Assembly: GCA_002842695.1 (NCBI GenBank)
Contig: PHDT01000011.1
Coordinates: forward strand, 62,001-126,000
Origin: Bacteroidetes bacterium HGW-Bacteroidetes-10
Lineage (GTDB): Bacteria; Bacteroidota; Bacteroidia; Bacteroidales; UBA932
Reading direction: 5' to 3'
Length of the DNA: 64,000 nucleotides
Shown: positions 35,624 to 44,998 of the stretch, in pieces
Layout of the letters: every line of letters begins with the position of its first letter
Numbering within the stretch: position 1 is the first letter of the stretch
Made by a program: the position numbers and the translations under genes
Notes under the pieces: generated by a model
What the model was told of the DNA's origin: nothing
Seen by the model: the letters and a program-made list of their open reading frames with translations, nothing else
Database searches by the model: none

Positions 35624-36888
35624 ACTCAATCATTCAATATATAGCTGAATCTCTCTTAACAGGATTTTTGTTCTGGCTGCTCTTCAGAATAGTTTCAGAA
35701 AAGGGCTGCAGTTATAATTTTCAGCGCATTTATCTGCTTGTGTCATCTACATTGGTTCTCTTGCTTCCGCTTGTGAAAATTCCTCTTAATTCGGTCATTG
35801 CTATGCCTTCAATTGAACTGCCGGCAATAATGGTGGTTCCGGATGCACCCCCGGCTCCGTACACAGAGATGGCAGGAATAAGAGGGATTGTCATACTTCT
35901 TTACCTGACAGTTGTTATTTTCACACTTCTGAGACTCATTATTCAGTTAACAAGTCTCTCTGCACTTTACTTTAAAGGAGTGGTTGAACACAGGGATAAA
36001 CTGGTTATTGTAAGAAATTCCAGAGTGAAGTCACCATTCTCACTGTACAGGTACATTTTTATGCCAGCAAATGCTGGATATGATACAGAGAATACAATAA
36101 TAGCACATGAAGAGGCCCATTACCTGAGAGGTCACTCTGCCGACCTTCTGCTCATGAATATTCTCAGGTCTCTTCTGTGGTTTAATCCATTTATTCATAT
36201 ACTCTACAGAAATATTGTGTCACTGCACGAATATCAGGCAGACAGAGATGTCCTTGACAGGGGAGCAGATGTTACCATATATCAGAAGCTAATACTTAAC
36301 CTTCAATTTGGATTAACCCCGGAAATTGCAAATAGCCTCCATAATTCATTAACAATTAAAAGATTCAAAAAAATGAAAACAATGACTCAAAAAAGAAACT
36401 CGCCGCTGGCAGTGATTGCAACCACACTGGCCACTATGGCAATTGTTGTATTTGTATCATGTACATACAACTATGCATCTGCAGAGAATCCCTCAAACGG
36501 AACTCCTGTTTCAAATGATGTTCTGAACTCTCCTGCCGTTCCTGACCAGCCACAGGAGAAAGAAAAGGTAATCAAAGCCGAATATCTGACAGTTATGCCA
36601 CAGTTTCAGGGCGGCGACATGAGTAAGTTCGGACAGTGGATAGCTCAGAATGTTAAGTATCCTGCAGAGGCCAAAGCTAAGAAGATTCAGGGTAAAGTTA
36701 TTGCTACCTTTATTTTGACTAAAGAGGGAAAGATTACTAAAGTAAAAATTCTTCAGGGAGTAAATGAATTCCTTGACAAAGAGACAGTGAGAGTTATCAG
36801 CAGTTCTCCTGACTGGACACCCGGATACCTTGACGGAAAACCGCAAAATGTTGAGTTTGCCTTTCCCGTTGTTTTTAAACTTAATTAA
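35620..36888 (+). CDS. BlaR1-like M56 peptidase with TonB C-terminal domain
   Basis: A 422-residue membrane protein. Three or four N-terminal helices (to ~115) surround the M56 zinc site HEEAH (IIAHEEAHYLRGHS). A further helix near 255-275 leads to a linker and a periplasmic TonB_C domain: MPQFQGGDM, VKYPAEAKAKKIQGKV and WTPGYLDGKP. The TonB domain replaces the penicillin-sensor domain of BlaR1, so the signal is not beta-lactam. It overlaps the repressor by four bases. This fusion is common in Bacteroidota. Confidence 0.88.
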   Translation: MNSIIQYIAESLLTGFLFWLLFRIVSEKGCSYNFQRIYLLVSSTLVLLLPLVKIPLNSVIAMPSIELPAIMVVPDAPPAPYTEMAGIRGIVILLYLTVVIFTLLRLIIQLTSLSALYFKGVVEHRDKLVIVRNSRVKSPFSLYRYIFMPANAGYDTENTIIAHEEAHYLRGHSADLLLMNILRSLLWFNPFIHILYRNIVSLHEYQADRDVLDRGADVTIYQKLILNLQFGLTPEIANSLHNSLTIKRFKKMKTMTQKRNSPLAVIATTLATMAIVVFVSCTYNYASAENPSNGTPVSNDVLNSPAVPDQPQEKEKVIKAEYLTVMPQFQGGDMSKFGQWIAQNVKYPAEAKAKKIQGKVIATFILTKEGKITKVKILQGVNEFLDKETVRVISSSPDWTPGYLDGKPQNVEFAFPVVFKLN

Positions 36889-36928
36889 TAGCTGTCCTGT
36901 CTATCCTGTTACATAACAAAAACAAAAA

Positions 36929-36952
36929 AACCGCCTTAAAGGGCGGTTTTTT
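36929..36952. terminator. Bidirectional terminator between M56 and L31 genes
   Basis: Arms aaccgcc (36929-36935) and ggcggtt (36942-36948) with A-rich flank before and T-rich flank after, serving both converging genes. Confidence 0.85.
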
Positions 36953-36974
36953 CATAAGTGTGTATTCGGACAAA

Positions 36975-37226
36975 TTACTTTTGTACCTTTTTGTATCTGT
37001 TAAGGAATTTGTCAACACGACCGGCGGTGTCTACAAGTTTCATCTTACCTGTATAGAATGGGTGAGATGTATTTGAAATTTCGACTTTGATTACCGGGTA
37101 TTCAACTCCTTCGTGTACAATTGTCTCTCTTGTATTGGCACACGAGCGTGTGAGAAATACATGTTCGTTTGACATATCCTTGAAAGCTACAAGACGGTAG
37201 GTTTCGGGATGGATTCCTTTCTTCAT
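36975..37226 (-). CDS. rpmE2: 50S ribosomal protein L31, type B
   Basis: An 83-residue protein starting [15 protein letters not shown]. It has no CxxC zinc ribbon, and [21 protein letters not shown] is the diagnostic L31 end. This zinc-free form replaces the zinc form under zinc limitation in many bacteria; in Bacteroidota it is often the only L31. A promoter element is 29 bases upstream. Confidence 0.97.
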   Translation of the reverse strand: MKKGIHPETYRLVAFKDMSNEHVFLTRSCANTRETIVHEGVEYPVIKVEISNTSHPFYTGKMKLVDTAGRVDKFLNRYKKVQK

Positions 37227-37255
37227 TACTATTAATATTAATTATTATGGGGCTG

Positions 37256-37263
37256 CAAAAGTA
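37256..37263 (-). promoter_or_regulatory. TAnnTTTG element for rpmE2
   Basis: TACTTTTG on the minus strand, 29 bases before the rpmE2 ATG. Confidence 0.55.
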
Positions 37264-37288
37264 CAAATATTTATTTTACAATGCAAAA

Positions 37289-38038
37289 TTAATCTCTGCT
37301 GCCTGCAAATTTTGCCAGCAGTTTAAGAATCTCCAGATAGAGCCATATGAGCGTTACCATTAGACCGAATGCGCCATACCACTCCATGTACTTGGGAGCA
37401 CCTGCGGCAGATGCCTTCTCAATGAAGTTAAAGTCAAGCATTAGGCTGAATGCTGCAACACCAATAATTATCAGGCTGATTCCAATGCTAAGGGGGCCGC
37501 TGTTGTGAAGCATCACAAGATTAACACCAAACAGAGATAGAATTATCGTAACAACATAGTACAATGCGATTGCTCCAATTGCTATAGAAATAATTCTGAT
37601 AAATTTGTCATTAACCTTTATAAGTCCCGATCTGTATACCAGAAACATAACAAACGCAGTAAGCATTGTAAGCAAAACTGCATTCATAACAATGCCGGGC
37701 GCGCTCTCAGCAAAAGCCTGATTGAACATAGCCGAAACAGCTCCAAGGAAAAGCCCTTCCAGTACTGCATAAATTGGGGCCAGATACTGGGCTAGATTTG
37801 GTTTAAAACTGATAATCATTGCAACTACAAAGCCACCAATTGCACCACCCCATAACCACGGCTGAACAGATGCCGGATTGATTGCTTCATAAAAAACCTT
37901 CCATGTGTAAGAGGCTCCAGCCAGAACCATAATAAGGAGCAGCAGAGACTTCATAGCTGTCCCTTTTGCTGTCATTGTGCCGGCAGAATATTCAACTGCC
38001 TCTTTCTTAAAAATCTTTTCGCTAAGTACCGGATTCAT
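37289..38038 (-). CDS. Bax inhibitor-1/YccA family membrane protein
   Basis: A 249-residue protein with seven predicted helices and the family block VLEGLFLGAVSAMF. A C-terminal charged pocket motif around LMLDFNFIE is present. Relatives act as pH-dependent calcium leak channels or interact with membrane proteases; physiological role here is unknown. Confidence 0.88.
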   Translation of the reverse strand: MNPVLSEKIFKKEAVEYSAGTMTAKGTAMKSLLLLIMVLAGASYTWKVFYEAINPASVQPWLWGGAIGGFVVAMIISFKPNLAQYLAPIYAVLEGLFLGAVSAMFNQAFAESAPGIVMNAVLLTMLTAFVMFLVYRSGLIKVNDKFIRIISIAIGAIALYYVVTIILSLFGVNLVMLHNSGPLSIGISLIIIGVAAFSLMLDFNFIEKASAAGAPKYMEWYGAFGLMVTLIWLYLEILKLLAKFAGSRD

Positions 38039-38066
38039 ATTGCTATTTAATAAATCTTAAAGTTAA

Positions 38067-39290
38067 TTACTTGCAGCGATAGAGTTGTTCTTCATAAAGC
38101 ATAGATCTCTTCGCCTTTCGTATCCACTTCTGCTCCTCATGCTTCATCTCCTCCTTCAGGGTTTCCCAATCTTCTTCACCTTTAAGATAGTTAACAATAA
38201 CAGGGTCCCCTGCCAGCAGTTCGATTGCGGTTTTGTCATTTCCGGCCTCGTATTTACCCGGGCGGAATTCAAAGCCGTTGCAATTTTGGGCAGTGAATCT
38301 CACTATGCGCAAATTGTGTGCCAATGCATGATACTGTCTGCCTGGCACAGGAAGCAACTGAAATCCGAAGCAGGTTTCAGAAGAATATTTGTGAAACTGC
38401 GGAATAAACTTGTGCCATCTAATGTAGACAGAGGGGTCGTGAATAGGATGTTCAGGATCATTCCAGTTTTCATAACCATTAGTAATGTTGTAAGTTACGA
38501 GTTCTTCCATAAATGGAGCCCCAAATACCTCAAAAGGTCTGGTTGTTCCTCTTCCTTCACTTACATTTGTCCCCTCCCAGAGACACTGACCACTGTAAAA
38601 ATGACATGTAAACAGCCCCGGAATGTTTGGTGACGGGGGAATGCTCCAGGGAAGCATCTCGCTGTTAACAGCCTCAGATGCATATGAAATAATATGCAGC
38701 GGAAATTTTGCGTTAATTTCGTTATAGAAGTAATTTGCCAGCTCCCCGAATGTAAGTCCGTGTCTGTGCGGAATACCCTCTTCTCCAATAAATGAGGAGT
38801 AGCCCTCTTTAAGCATTGTTCCCTCCACCTGCCGGCCCATGGGGTTGATTCTGTCAATCAGGTAAACAGGAAGATTAATTCCCTCAGCCTTGAGAGTTCT
38901 GAACAGTCCGAAAAGAGTGGATGTAAATGTGTAGTACCTTGCTCCGGCATCCTGAATGTCAACAATAAGAGCATCTATATCCTTAAGTTTTTCGCTTCTT
39001 ATTGATAAAGAATCCTCGCTGCTTCCATAAAGAGATACAAATTCACACCCGGGAGCCATATTCTGATAAGCTTCTGTGTTGTCAAGCTTAACCTGGTCCT
39101 GAAGCTCTCCGAAAAGCCCGTGTTCAGGTATGAAAACTCTTTTCAGAAGCCCCTTTTTGTAAAAGGTCTCAAAAAGATATTCTCCTCTCTCAGGGTGCCA
39201 TGCACTCTGATTACAAAGGATGGCAATCTTGCCGCTCCTGAGTACTATATCCGGCTGATCAAGCAGCGGTGTTGTTCTGAATGAAAACAT
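38067..39290 (-). CDS. DUF1343 protein, NamZ-like exo-muramidase family
   Basis: A 407-residue protein with the family marks IAILCNQSAWHPERGEY, FIPEHGLFGELQDQ, DIQDAGARYYTFTSTL and a C-terminal WIRKAKRS. NamZ of Bacillus subtilis in this family releases terminal MurNAc from peptidoglycan fragments. I see no signal peptide, so this one is probably cytoplasmic and may belong to cell-wall recycling. It is three bases from glmM on the same strand. Confidence 0.85.
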   Translation of the reverse strand: MFSFRTTPLLDQPDIVLRSGKIAILCNQSAWHPERGEYLFETFYKKGLLKRVFIPEHGLFGELQDQVKLDNTEAYQNMAPGCEFVSLYGSSEDSLSIRSEKLKDIDALIVDIQDAGARYYTFTSTLFGLFRTLKAEGINLPVYLIDRINPMGRQVEGTMLKEGYSSFIGEEGIPHRHGLTFGELANYFYNEINAKFPLHIISYASEAVNSEMLPWSIPPSPNIPGLFTCHFYSGQCLWEGTNVSEGRGTTRPFEVFGAPFMEELVTYNITNGYENWNDPEHPIHDPSVYIRWHKFIPQFHKYSSETCFGFQLLPVPGRQYHALAHNLRIVRFTAQNCNGFEFRPGKYEAGNDKTAIELLAGDPVIVNYLKGEEDWETLKEEMKHEEQKWIRKAKRSMLYEEQLYRCK

Positions 39291-39293
39291 CTC

Positions 39294-40682
39294 TTAAATT
39301 ATTTCTGTAATAAAATCCATTACTTCCCGGGCAACAGCAGTGGCAAGAGCCTCGTCCGCCGCTTCTGCGTATATTCTGATTATTGGCTCTGTGTTTGATT
39401 TTCTGAGATGAACCCATTTCTTCTCTGAATCAAAATCTACCTTTACTCCATCAATATCTGTAATTCTTTGGGCAGAGAATCTCTCCTTAACTTTTTCAAG
39501 AATTGAATCTACATTTATTGATGGTGATAATTCAATTTTGTTCTTTGAAATAAAATAAGAAGGATACCTTTTCTTCAGTTCAGATACGCTAATCTTCTCT
39601 TTTGCCAGATGGCTAAGGAATAGGGCAATACCAATGAGTGAATCTCTTCCGTAATGAAGATCGGGAACAATAATTCCTCCGTTGCCTTCTCCTCCTATAA
39701 CAGCCGAAACCCTTTTCATCTCAGTAACAACATTAACTTCACCAACTGCAGATGCAAAGTATTCGCAGCCTGCAGCCTCTGTAATATCTCTCAGGGCTCT
39801 TGAAGAAGAGAGGTTCGATACGGTTGCTCCTTTTCTGCTTTTTAATATGTATTCTGCAACTGCCACAAGAGTATACTCCTCTCCGAACGGATTTCCATCC
39901 TCGCAGATAAGAGCAAGCCTGTCAACATCCGGGTCAACAGAAACTCCAAGGTCTGCGCTCTCTTTAACAACTCTGGAAGAGAGCTCTGTAAGGTGTTCCG
40001 GAAGAGGTTCCGGATTGTGGGCAAACTGGCCTGTAGGTTCACAGTTGATTTTTATGCATTTAACACCTAGTGCATCAAACAGTGCAGGCATTACAATGCC
40101 TCCTACTGAATTGACTGCATCAAGAGCCACTGTAAAGCCGGCTCTGTATATTGCCTCTGTGTCCACCAGAGGGTGGGAGAGTACAGCCTCAATATGGGCC
40201 TGCGTAAAATCTTTGTTTGTTATGATACCAAGATTATCGACCTCAGAGAATGAGTATTTTCCTCTCTCTGCATATTCAAGTAATTTTTCTCCTTCAGCTG
40301 CATCAAGGAACTCACCCTTTTCGTTGAGAAGCTTAAGCGCATTCCATTGTCTGGGATTATGTGAAGCGGTCAGAATAATTCCTCCGTCTGCCTTTTCAAA
40401 TATAACAGCCATCTCTACAGTTGGTGTGGATGCAAGGGAGGCGTTTACAACATCAATTCCGCATGCCATAAGTGTTCCGCATACAAGATGTTCTGCCATC
40501 TCTCCGGAGAGTCTTGCATCTCTTCCAACAACAACTTTATATCTGTTCTTGCCGGGGTTCCTCTCTTTGAGTCTTATTGAGTAGGCAGATACGAATTTTA
40601 CAATATCAGTAGGGGTAAGTGCCTCGCCTGGAGTCCCCCCGATAGTTCCGCGAATTCCGGATATTGATTTGATGAGTGTCAT
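39294..40682 (-). CDS. glmM: Phosphoglucosamine mutase
   Basis: A 462-residue alpha-D-phosphohexomutase. The phosphoserine is Ser107 in TASHNPRQW, the metal loop reads DPDVDRLA, and the sugar loop and the phosphate loop (RKSNTEPIIRIYAEA) follow. It would convert glucosamine-6-phosphate to glucosamine-1-phosphate for UDP-GlcNAc; phosphomannomutase activity cannot be excluded. The gene has its own promoter element. Confidence 0.88.
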   Translation of the reverse strand: MTLIKSISGIRGTIGGTPGEALTPTDIVKFVSAYSIRLKERNPGKNRYKVVVGRDARLSGEMAEHLVCGTLMACGIDVVNASLASTPTVEMAVIFEKADGGIILTASHNPRQWNALKLLNEKGEFLDAAEGEKLLEYAERGKYSFSEVDNLGIITNKDFTQAHIEAVLSHPLVDTEAIYRAGFTVALDAVNSVGGIVMPALFDALGVKCIKINCEPTGQFAHNPEPLPEHLTELSSRVVKESADLGVSVDPDVDRLALICEDGNPFGEEYTLVAVAEYILKSRKGATVSNLSSSRALRDITEAAGCEYFASAVGEVNVVTEMKRVSAVIGGEGNGGIIVPDLHYGRDSLIGIALFLSHLAKEKISVSELKKRYPSYFISKNKIELSPSINVDSILEKVKERFSAQRITDIDGVKVDFDSEKKWVHLRKSNTEPIIRIYAEAADEALATAVAREVMDFITEII

Positions 40683-40703
40683 GATTGTATCGGTTTAATA
40701 ACC

Positions 40704-40711
40704 CAAAGATA
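40704..40711 (-). promoter_or_regulatory. TAnnTTTG element for glmM
   Basis: TATCTTTG on the minus strand, 21 bases before the glmM ATG. Confidence 0.6.
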
Positions 40712-40712
40712 G

Positions 40713-40755
40713 AAAAAATGGGTGTCAGGATAAATTAAATTATACCTGACACCCA
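40713..40755 (-). terminator. Terminator of the V-ATPase operon
   Basis: Perfect 11-base arms (tgggtgtcagg at 40719-40729, cctgacaccca at 40745-40755) with a 15-base AT loop; on the minus strand a run of T follows. It lies 22 bases after the atpK stop. Confidence 0.88.
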
Positions 40756-40776
40756 ATAAATGTGTGTAAAACAAGC

Positions 40777-41235
40777 TTATGCAGGGATAGCAAGGAATGC
40801 TGCAGCGAATGCCAGAATTGCGTACAGCTCAGGGAATACAGCAAGAATAAGAGTTTTGCCAAATACATCCTGACCATTACCCATCTCTACAATACCGTTT
40901 GCAACAAGGGAAGCCTGCTTAAGAGCAGAGAAATAACCCACGATTCCAAGACCCAGACCAACAGCAAAGATTGCAAATCCTTGTCCCAAAGATAGAACAG
41001 GCATTTCAAGAAGTCTGTTGAGCATAAGGAAGAAACCTGCGAATCCGTAAAGACCCTGTGTAGATGGAAGTGCACAAAGAATCATTGATGAACCGAACAT
41101 ATCCGGATTCTTTTTAAGAGCACCAATGGTAGCGTTACCACCCATGGTAACTCCTATGGTGCTGCCAATACATGATACTGCAAGCATTACGCCCATACCA
41201 ACATAGGCTAGTGTCAATGGTAATAATTGTTCCAT
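40777..41235 (-). CDS. atpK: V-type ATP synthase subunit K (rotor ring)
   Basis: A 152-residue, four-helix duplicated proteolipid. The ion site set Leu56, Thr59, Gln60 (ALPSTQGLYGF), Gln107 (ALKQASLVANG) and Glu136 (VFPELYAIL) matches Leu61, Thr64, Gln65, Gln110 and Glu139 of the Enterococcus hirae sodium V-ATPase. This implies sodium binding. Last gene of the operon. Confidence 0.95.
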   Translation of the reverse strand: MEQLLPLTLAYVGMGVMLAVSCIGSTIGVTMGGNATIGALKKNPDMFGSSMILCALPSTQGLYGFAGFFLMLNRLLEMPVLSLGQGFAIFAVGLGLGIVGYFSALKQASLVANGIVEMGNGQDVFGKTLILAVFPELYAILAFAAAFLAIPA

Positions 41236-41267
41236 AATTTTGAATGTTTATTGTTGTTATTAATTAT

Positions 41268-43067
41268 CTACTGGTTTTTTGCAAGCGGACGGAAGGCTTT
41301 ACCTCCACCTCCGAATCCTGCATTTTTATAAAATTCTACGAAAGTAAGACGCATAGGGTGAACGAATGCTCCAAGGCTCGATAGAAGCAATACTGCCGTA
41401 TGGCCTATTAATAGCATCAGCCCTGTAAAGAACCAGCCCACATAAGGTATTCCTGACATGTTCATTGCAACTGAGTTTACAACCATTCCAAGAATTCCGC
41501 CGGCAGTTCCCAGTCCGAAGAGACGGATGTAGGAGAGCATGTCACCAAAGATTCCGGTAATGTCATACAGAGCAAAAGTACCCTTAAGCATCCTTGAAAA
41601 TATATTACCCTCTGTTGAGGAGAAGAAAATAATTAGGGCAAGTCCAAGGTAGCCGATGTAATTTACAAAGGCAGGAACAGCCAGATCTGGCATCATGGTC
41701 CCCGCGTATGCAAGTGAAGCCCATATTACCACAATTGACCATCCAATATTGTGCATTCCGTATTGCCATCCTTTACGAATCATAGAGTCAACTGCATTTA
41801 CCATTCTGGCGAAAACAATCTGGAACAGACCAAATATGATGGCAAACCAGAACATCTTGATGTCTGAGAAGAAAAAGCCTTTAACAGCATCAGGAACAGG
41901 AAATACCTCACCTATTTTTGCCCCGAAGAAAACTCCGTTAAGCATGGGCATTATAAATGAACCCAGACCAAGAAACTGAACCAGAGTCATATAACCCCTC
42001 ATTGCCGGCATTTTGATTTTTCCGATTGTTCCGGCAATCATAAGAATGAGCCCGTATCCCATATCTCCCAGGCAAAGTCCAAAGAAGAGCATGTAGAATG
42101 GAGCAAAATATGGAGTAAGATCAAGCTCTCCATATTTTGGGAGCATGTATAATTCACCTATAGGCTCAAATAATCTTGTGAAAAATGTGTTTTTTAGCTT
42201 GATGGGAGGGTTGTCTTCAATTACAGCCTCCTCTTCAATAAAGTACACATCTGTAGAGCCAAAGAATGCAGAGAGCTCCTCTTTATGTTCAACCGGAGCA
42301 AAGCCGGTCATTACAGCAATAGAACCCTCAGCCTCTTTAACTGAAGAAGTACCTGCAAGGTAAAGATCCAGTGTTGCCTTTACTTTAGCCATGCCGCTCT
42401 CAAGGTCTGATATTTTTGCAGTTAAAGCCGCAAGCTGAGAGTTGTTGGTGGCGATTCTGCTTCGCAGCTCATCAATCTTTCTGTCAATCAGATCATATGA
42501 GAGCGAAGGGAATTTGATCTCGGAGTATTTGAAATTCAGCTCCTGATTTTTAGGGACAAGTATTGCAAAATAGCATTTGCCCTTGTCTCTTGATATTATC
42601 TGGAGAATATGCTCCTTATCCCAGTCCTCATTGAAGTTGGTCTCGGAAATTGCATAAAAATGCAGAGTAAATCCAAGCTCTTCAATTTTTTTAATGTCGT
42701 TTAAATTAAACTGTCCCCATGGAAGTGCCTCTTCTCTCTCCCTTAGCAGAGACTTTTCATCTGCACTCCAGAGTTCCCTGTTCTCCATGAGCTTTTCTGC
42801 AAGAAGAAGGGTCTCTTCGGGTGATGATGTGCTGTTTACCGGAAGTTCAGATGCAGTCACCTCTGCAAGAGACTCTTTAAGAGCGCTGAGACTTTTAATT
42901 GAGACAGCATATCTGCCTGTAAGGTCAAACATCTCCCTGGAATGAGCGTCAACAGCTTTATTCTCTCGTGTAATATCTACCATCCCGAGCTCCTGCACCT
43001 TCGAAAGAAAGGTTGCAACCTCCTGGTGGAAAACAATAAACGAGTATTTAGTCATTTTTGTTATCAT
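41268..43067 (-). CDS. atpI: V-type ATP synthase subunit I (stator, subunit a)
   Basis: A 599-residue protein. The cytoplasmic N-terminal half (MITKMTKYSFIVFHQEV, coiled coil around 190-225) precedes about seven or eight helices from ~310. SYIRLFGLGTAGGI carries the essential arginine that faces the rotor glutamate. It forms the ion half-channels with K. Confidence 0.95.
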   Translation of the reverse strand: MITKMTKYSFIVFHQEVATFLSKVQELGMVDITRENKAVDAHSREMFDLTGRYAVSIKSLSALKESLAEVTASELPVNSTSSPEETLLLAEKLMENRELWSADEKSLLREREEALPWGQFNLNDIKKIEELGFTLHFYAISETNFNEDWDKEHILQIISRDKGKCYFAILVPKNQELNFKYSEIKFPSLSYDLIDRKIDELRSRIATNNSQLAALTAKISDLESGMAKVKATLDLYLAGTSSVKEAEGSIAVMTGFAPVEHKEELSAFFGSTDVYFIEEEAVIEDNPPIKLKNTFFTRLFEPIGELYMLPKYGELDLTPYFAPFYMLFFGLCLGDMGYGLILMIAGTIGKIKMPAMRGYMTLVQFLGLGSFIMPMLNGVFFGAKIGEVFPVPDAVKGFFFSDIKMFWFAIIFGLFQIVFARMVNAVDSMIRKGWQYGMHNIGWSIVVIWASLAYAGTMMPDLAVPAFVNYIGYLGLALIIFFSSTEGNIFSRMLKGTFALYDITGIFGDMLSYIRLFGLGTAGGILGMVVNSVAMNMSGIPYVGWFFTGLMLLIGHTAVLLLSSLGAFVHPMRLTFVEFYKNAGFGGGGKAFRPLAKNQ

Positions 43068-43069
43068 AC

Positions 43070-43666
43070 CTAAGCCACCTCCTGTTGTTGTCTGGTTTTT
43101 ACGATCTTTTGAGAAGCCTTGGAGAGATTCTCCTCATCTTCCATAAATCGCTTGATTTTGAGAATAGCCTCCTTGTATCCCGGAATCTGAACCTTTTCGT
43201 AAAGGTTTACCTTCTGAGTGGTCTTCTTTCTGGCAAACTCAAGGAGTCTCATCTTTTCTGAATAGATTTCAGATTCGATACCCAGCTGAGCCAGCTGCTG
43301 AAGAATTTTCACCCCGTCTCCGTACCAGAGTGGCTTTGTAAAGAGGTTGTAAGGTCTGACCTCATAAATAACCTCTTTGAGTGCCGGTGTTTTGATACCC
43401 GCAATTTTTACGGTCTCAAGCAACACATCCTTAACAGAGATGAGCCCGGGTTCAAATTCGTTCCACAGGCCTGCAAGGTAGTCGTAAGATTTCAATGAGG
43501 AGGCCAGTTGATCCAACAGCTCGTCTGAGCGCTTCTTTGCTCTCTTAACCTCCATTCGCAGCGCAGACTCCTTGTTCTTGAGTGTAGGAAGCGCATTTGT
43601 GCGGACCTTCAGCTGCTTGTTGAGATCGTTAAGAGATGTTTTATTGAATTGGAATTTAATAGCCAT
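43070..43666 (-). CDS. atpD: V-type ATP synthase subunit D (central shaft)
   Basis: A 198-residue helical protein; the N- and C-terminal long coils (KTSLNDLNKQLKVRT and IKRFMEDEENLSKA) pair as the rotating shaft. Located between B and I as in other bacterial V-ATPase operons, with two bases to atpI. Confidence 0.93.
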   Translation of the reverse strand: MAIKFQFNKTSLNDLNKQLKVRTNALPTLKNKESALRMEVKRAKKRSDELLDQLASSLKSYDYLAGLWNEFEPGLISVKDVLLETVKIAGIKTPALKEVIYEVRPYNLFTKPLWYGDGVKILQQLAQLGIESEIYSEKMRLLEFARKKTTQKVNLYEKVQIPGYKEAILKIKRFMEDEENLSKASQKIVKTRQQQEVA

Positions 43667-43675
43667 AATTGAAAC

Positions 43676-44998
43676 CTATGCTTTTTTCCAGTATTTATTG
43701 AGGATCTCTTCCTTAATACTTAATTCTTCTCTTGTGAAGTATGTTGCAAACAATTCCCATGCTGTGTCAAGCATCTGGGTAGTGTTAATATTAACATCAA
43801 TGGCCAGCAGCCTTGTAGAGTATGCCTTGGCATAGTCGAGGCAGCGCAAGTCGTAGTCACTCAGGTCAAAGCCGTTCTCCAGCTTTGTCTTTGCGTTTGC
43901 CGCATCTGCATAGAGACGGACAGCGGCATTCATAACATGGTTGTGATCTTCACGGGTTTTTTTGCCAATAACAAGCTGTTTCAGACGAGAGAGTGAACGG
44001 AAAGGGTCAACGATAACCTTTCCTGTGTCCGAGTCTGCTCTCAGGAAGAGCTGCCCCTCAGTGATATAACCGGTGTTGTCCGGAATCGCGTGAGTGATGT
44101 CTCCGCCGCTAAGAGTCGTTACTGCAATAATTGTGATTGAACCGCCGGAAGGAAGCTGTACTGCCTTCTCATATATCTTTGCAAGGTCTGAGTATAGTGA
44201 ACCCGGCATAGAGTCCTTTGAAGGAATCTGGTCCATACGGTTACTAACAATACTCAAAGCATCTGCATAAAGCGTCATGTCTGTAAGCAGAACAAGAACC
44301 TTCTCATTTTTGTCTACAGCAAAATATTCAGCAGCAGTAAGAGCCATGTCCGGAATAAGCAGACGCTCAACCGGAGGCTGTTCAGTTGTATTTACAAAGC
44401 TGATAATCTTATTCAGAGCTCCCGCATTTTCAAACATCTGCTTGAAATAGAGATAGTCATCATTTGTAAGACCCATACCGCCCAGAATGATTTTGTCAAC
44501 ATCTGCCTTAAGGGCCACCTGAGCCATTACCTGATTGTAAGGCTGATCGGGGTCTGCAAAAAATGGAATTTTCTGGCCAGATACAAGTGTGTTATTCAGG
44601 TCAATACCTGCAATACCCGTAGGAATGATTTCAGAAGGCTGTTTTCTTCTGAACGGATTTACAGAAGGTCCCCCTATGAATCTTCTCTCTCCCTCAACAG
44701 GAGGTTTGTTATCGATAGGCTGACCAAATGAGTTGAAAAATCTTCCTGCGAGGTCGTCGCTTACATTAAGTGCCGGCGGTTCGCCAAAGAATACAACCTC
44801 TGCATTGGTTGCAATACCGTCAGTTCCTTCAAAAACCTGGAGAGTAACAAGATCCTCCTTGATTTTTACAACCTGTGCCAGTCTTCCTGCTACTGTTGCA
44901 AGCTCCTCATTTGCCACGCCTGATGCGCGAAGAGAGATAGTGGCTTTTGTTATGGCCTCAAGTTTTGTATATATCTTCTGAAATGCTTTAGTTGCCAT
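43676..44998 (-). CDS. atpB: V-type ATP synthase subunit B (non-catalytic)
   Basis: A 440-residue protein from the ATG at 44998; the frame six bases longer starts with TTG. GIAGIDLNNTLVSGQKIPFF replaces the P-loop, as expected for the non-catalytic subunit; RRFIGGPSVNPFRRKQPSE and LSRLKQLVIGKKTREDH are family blocks. It overlaps atpA by 11 bases. Confidence 0.96.
   Translation of the reverse strand: MATKAFQKIYTKLEAITKATISLRASGVANEELATVAGRLAQVVKIKEDLVTLQVFEGTDGIATNAEVVFFGEPPALNVSDDLAGRFFNSFGQPIDNKPPVEGERRFIGGPSVNPFRRKQPSEIIPTGIAGIDLNNTLVSGQKIPFFADPDQPYNQVMAQVALKADVDKIILGGMGLTNDDYLYFKQMFENAGALNKIISFVNTTEQPPVERLLIPDMALTAAEYFAVDKNEKVLVLLTDMTLYADALSIVSNRMDQIPSKDSMPGSLYSDLAKIYEKAVQLPSGGSITIIAVTTLSGGDITHAIPDNTGYITEGQLFLRADSDTGKVIVDPFRSLSRLKQLVIGKKTREDHNHVMNAAVRLYADAANAKTKLENGFDLSDYDLRCLDYAKAYSTRLLAIDVNINTTQMLDTAWELFATYFTREELSIKEEILNKYWKKA

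Noticed and set aside
39682-40584. 300-codon + strand frame
   Set aside because: Antisense shadow of glmM; low-complexity Ser/Thr-rich translation without any motif.
43676-44998. Missing P-loop in V-ATPase subunit B as a mutation
   Set aside because: Subunit B is normally non-catalytic and lacks the P-loop.
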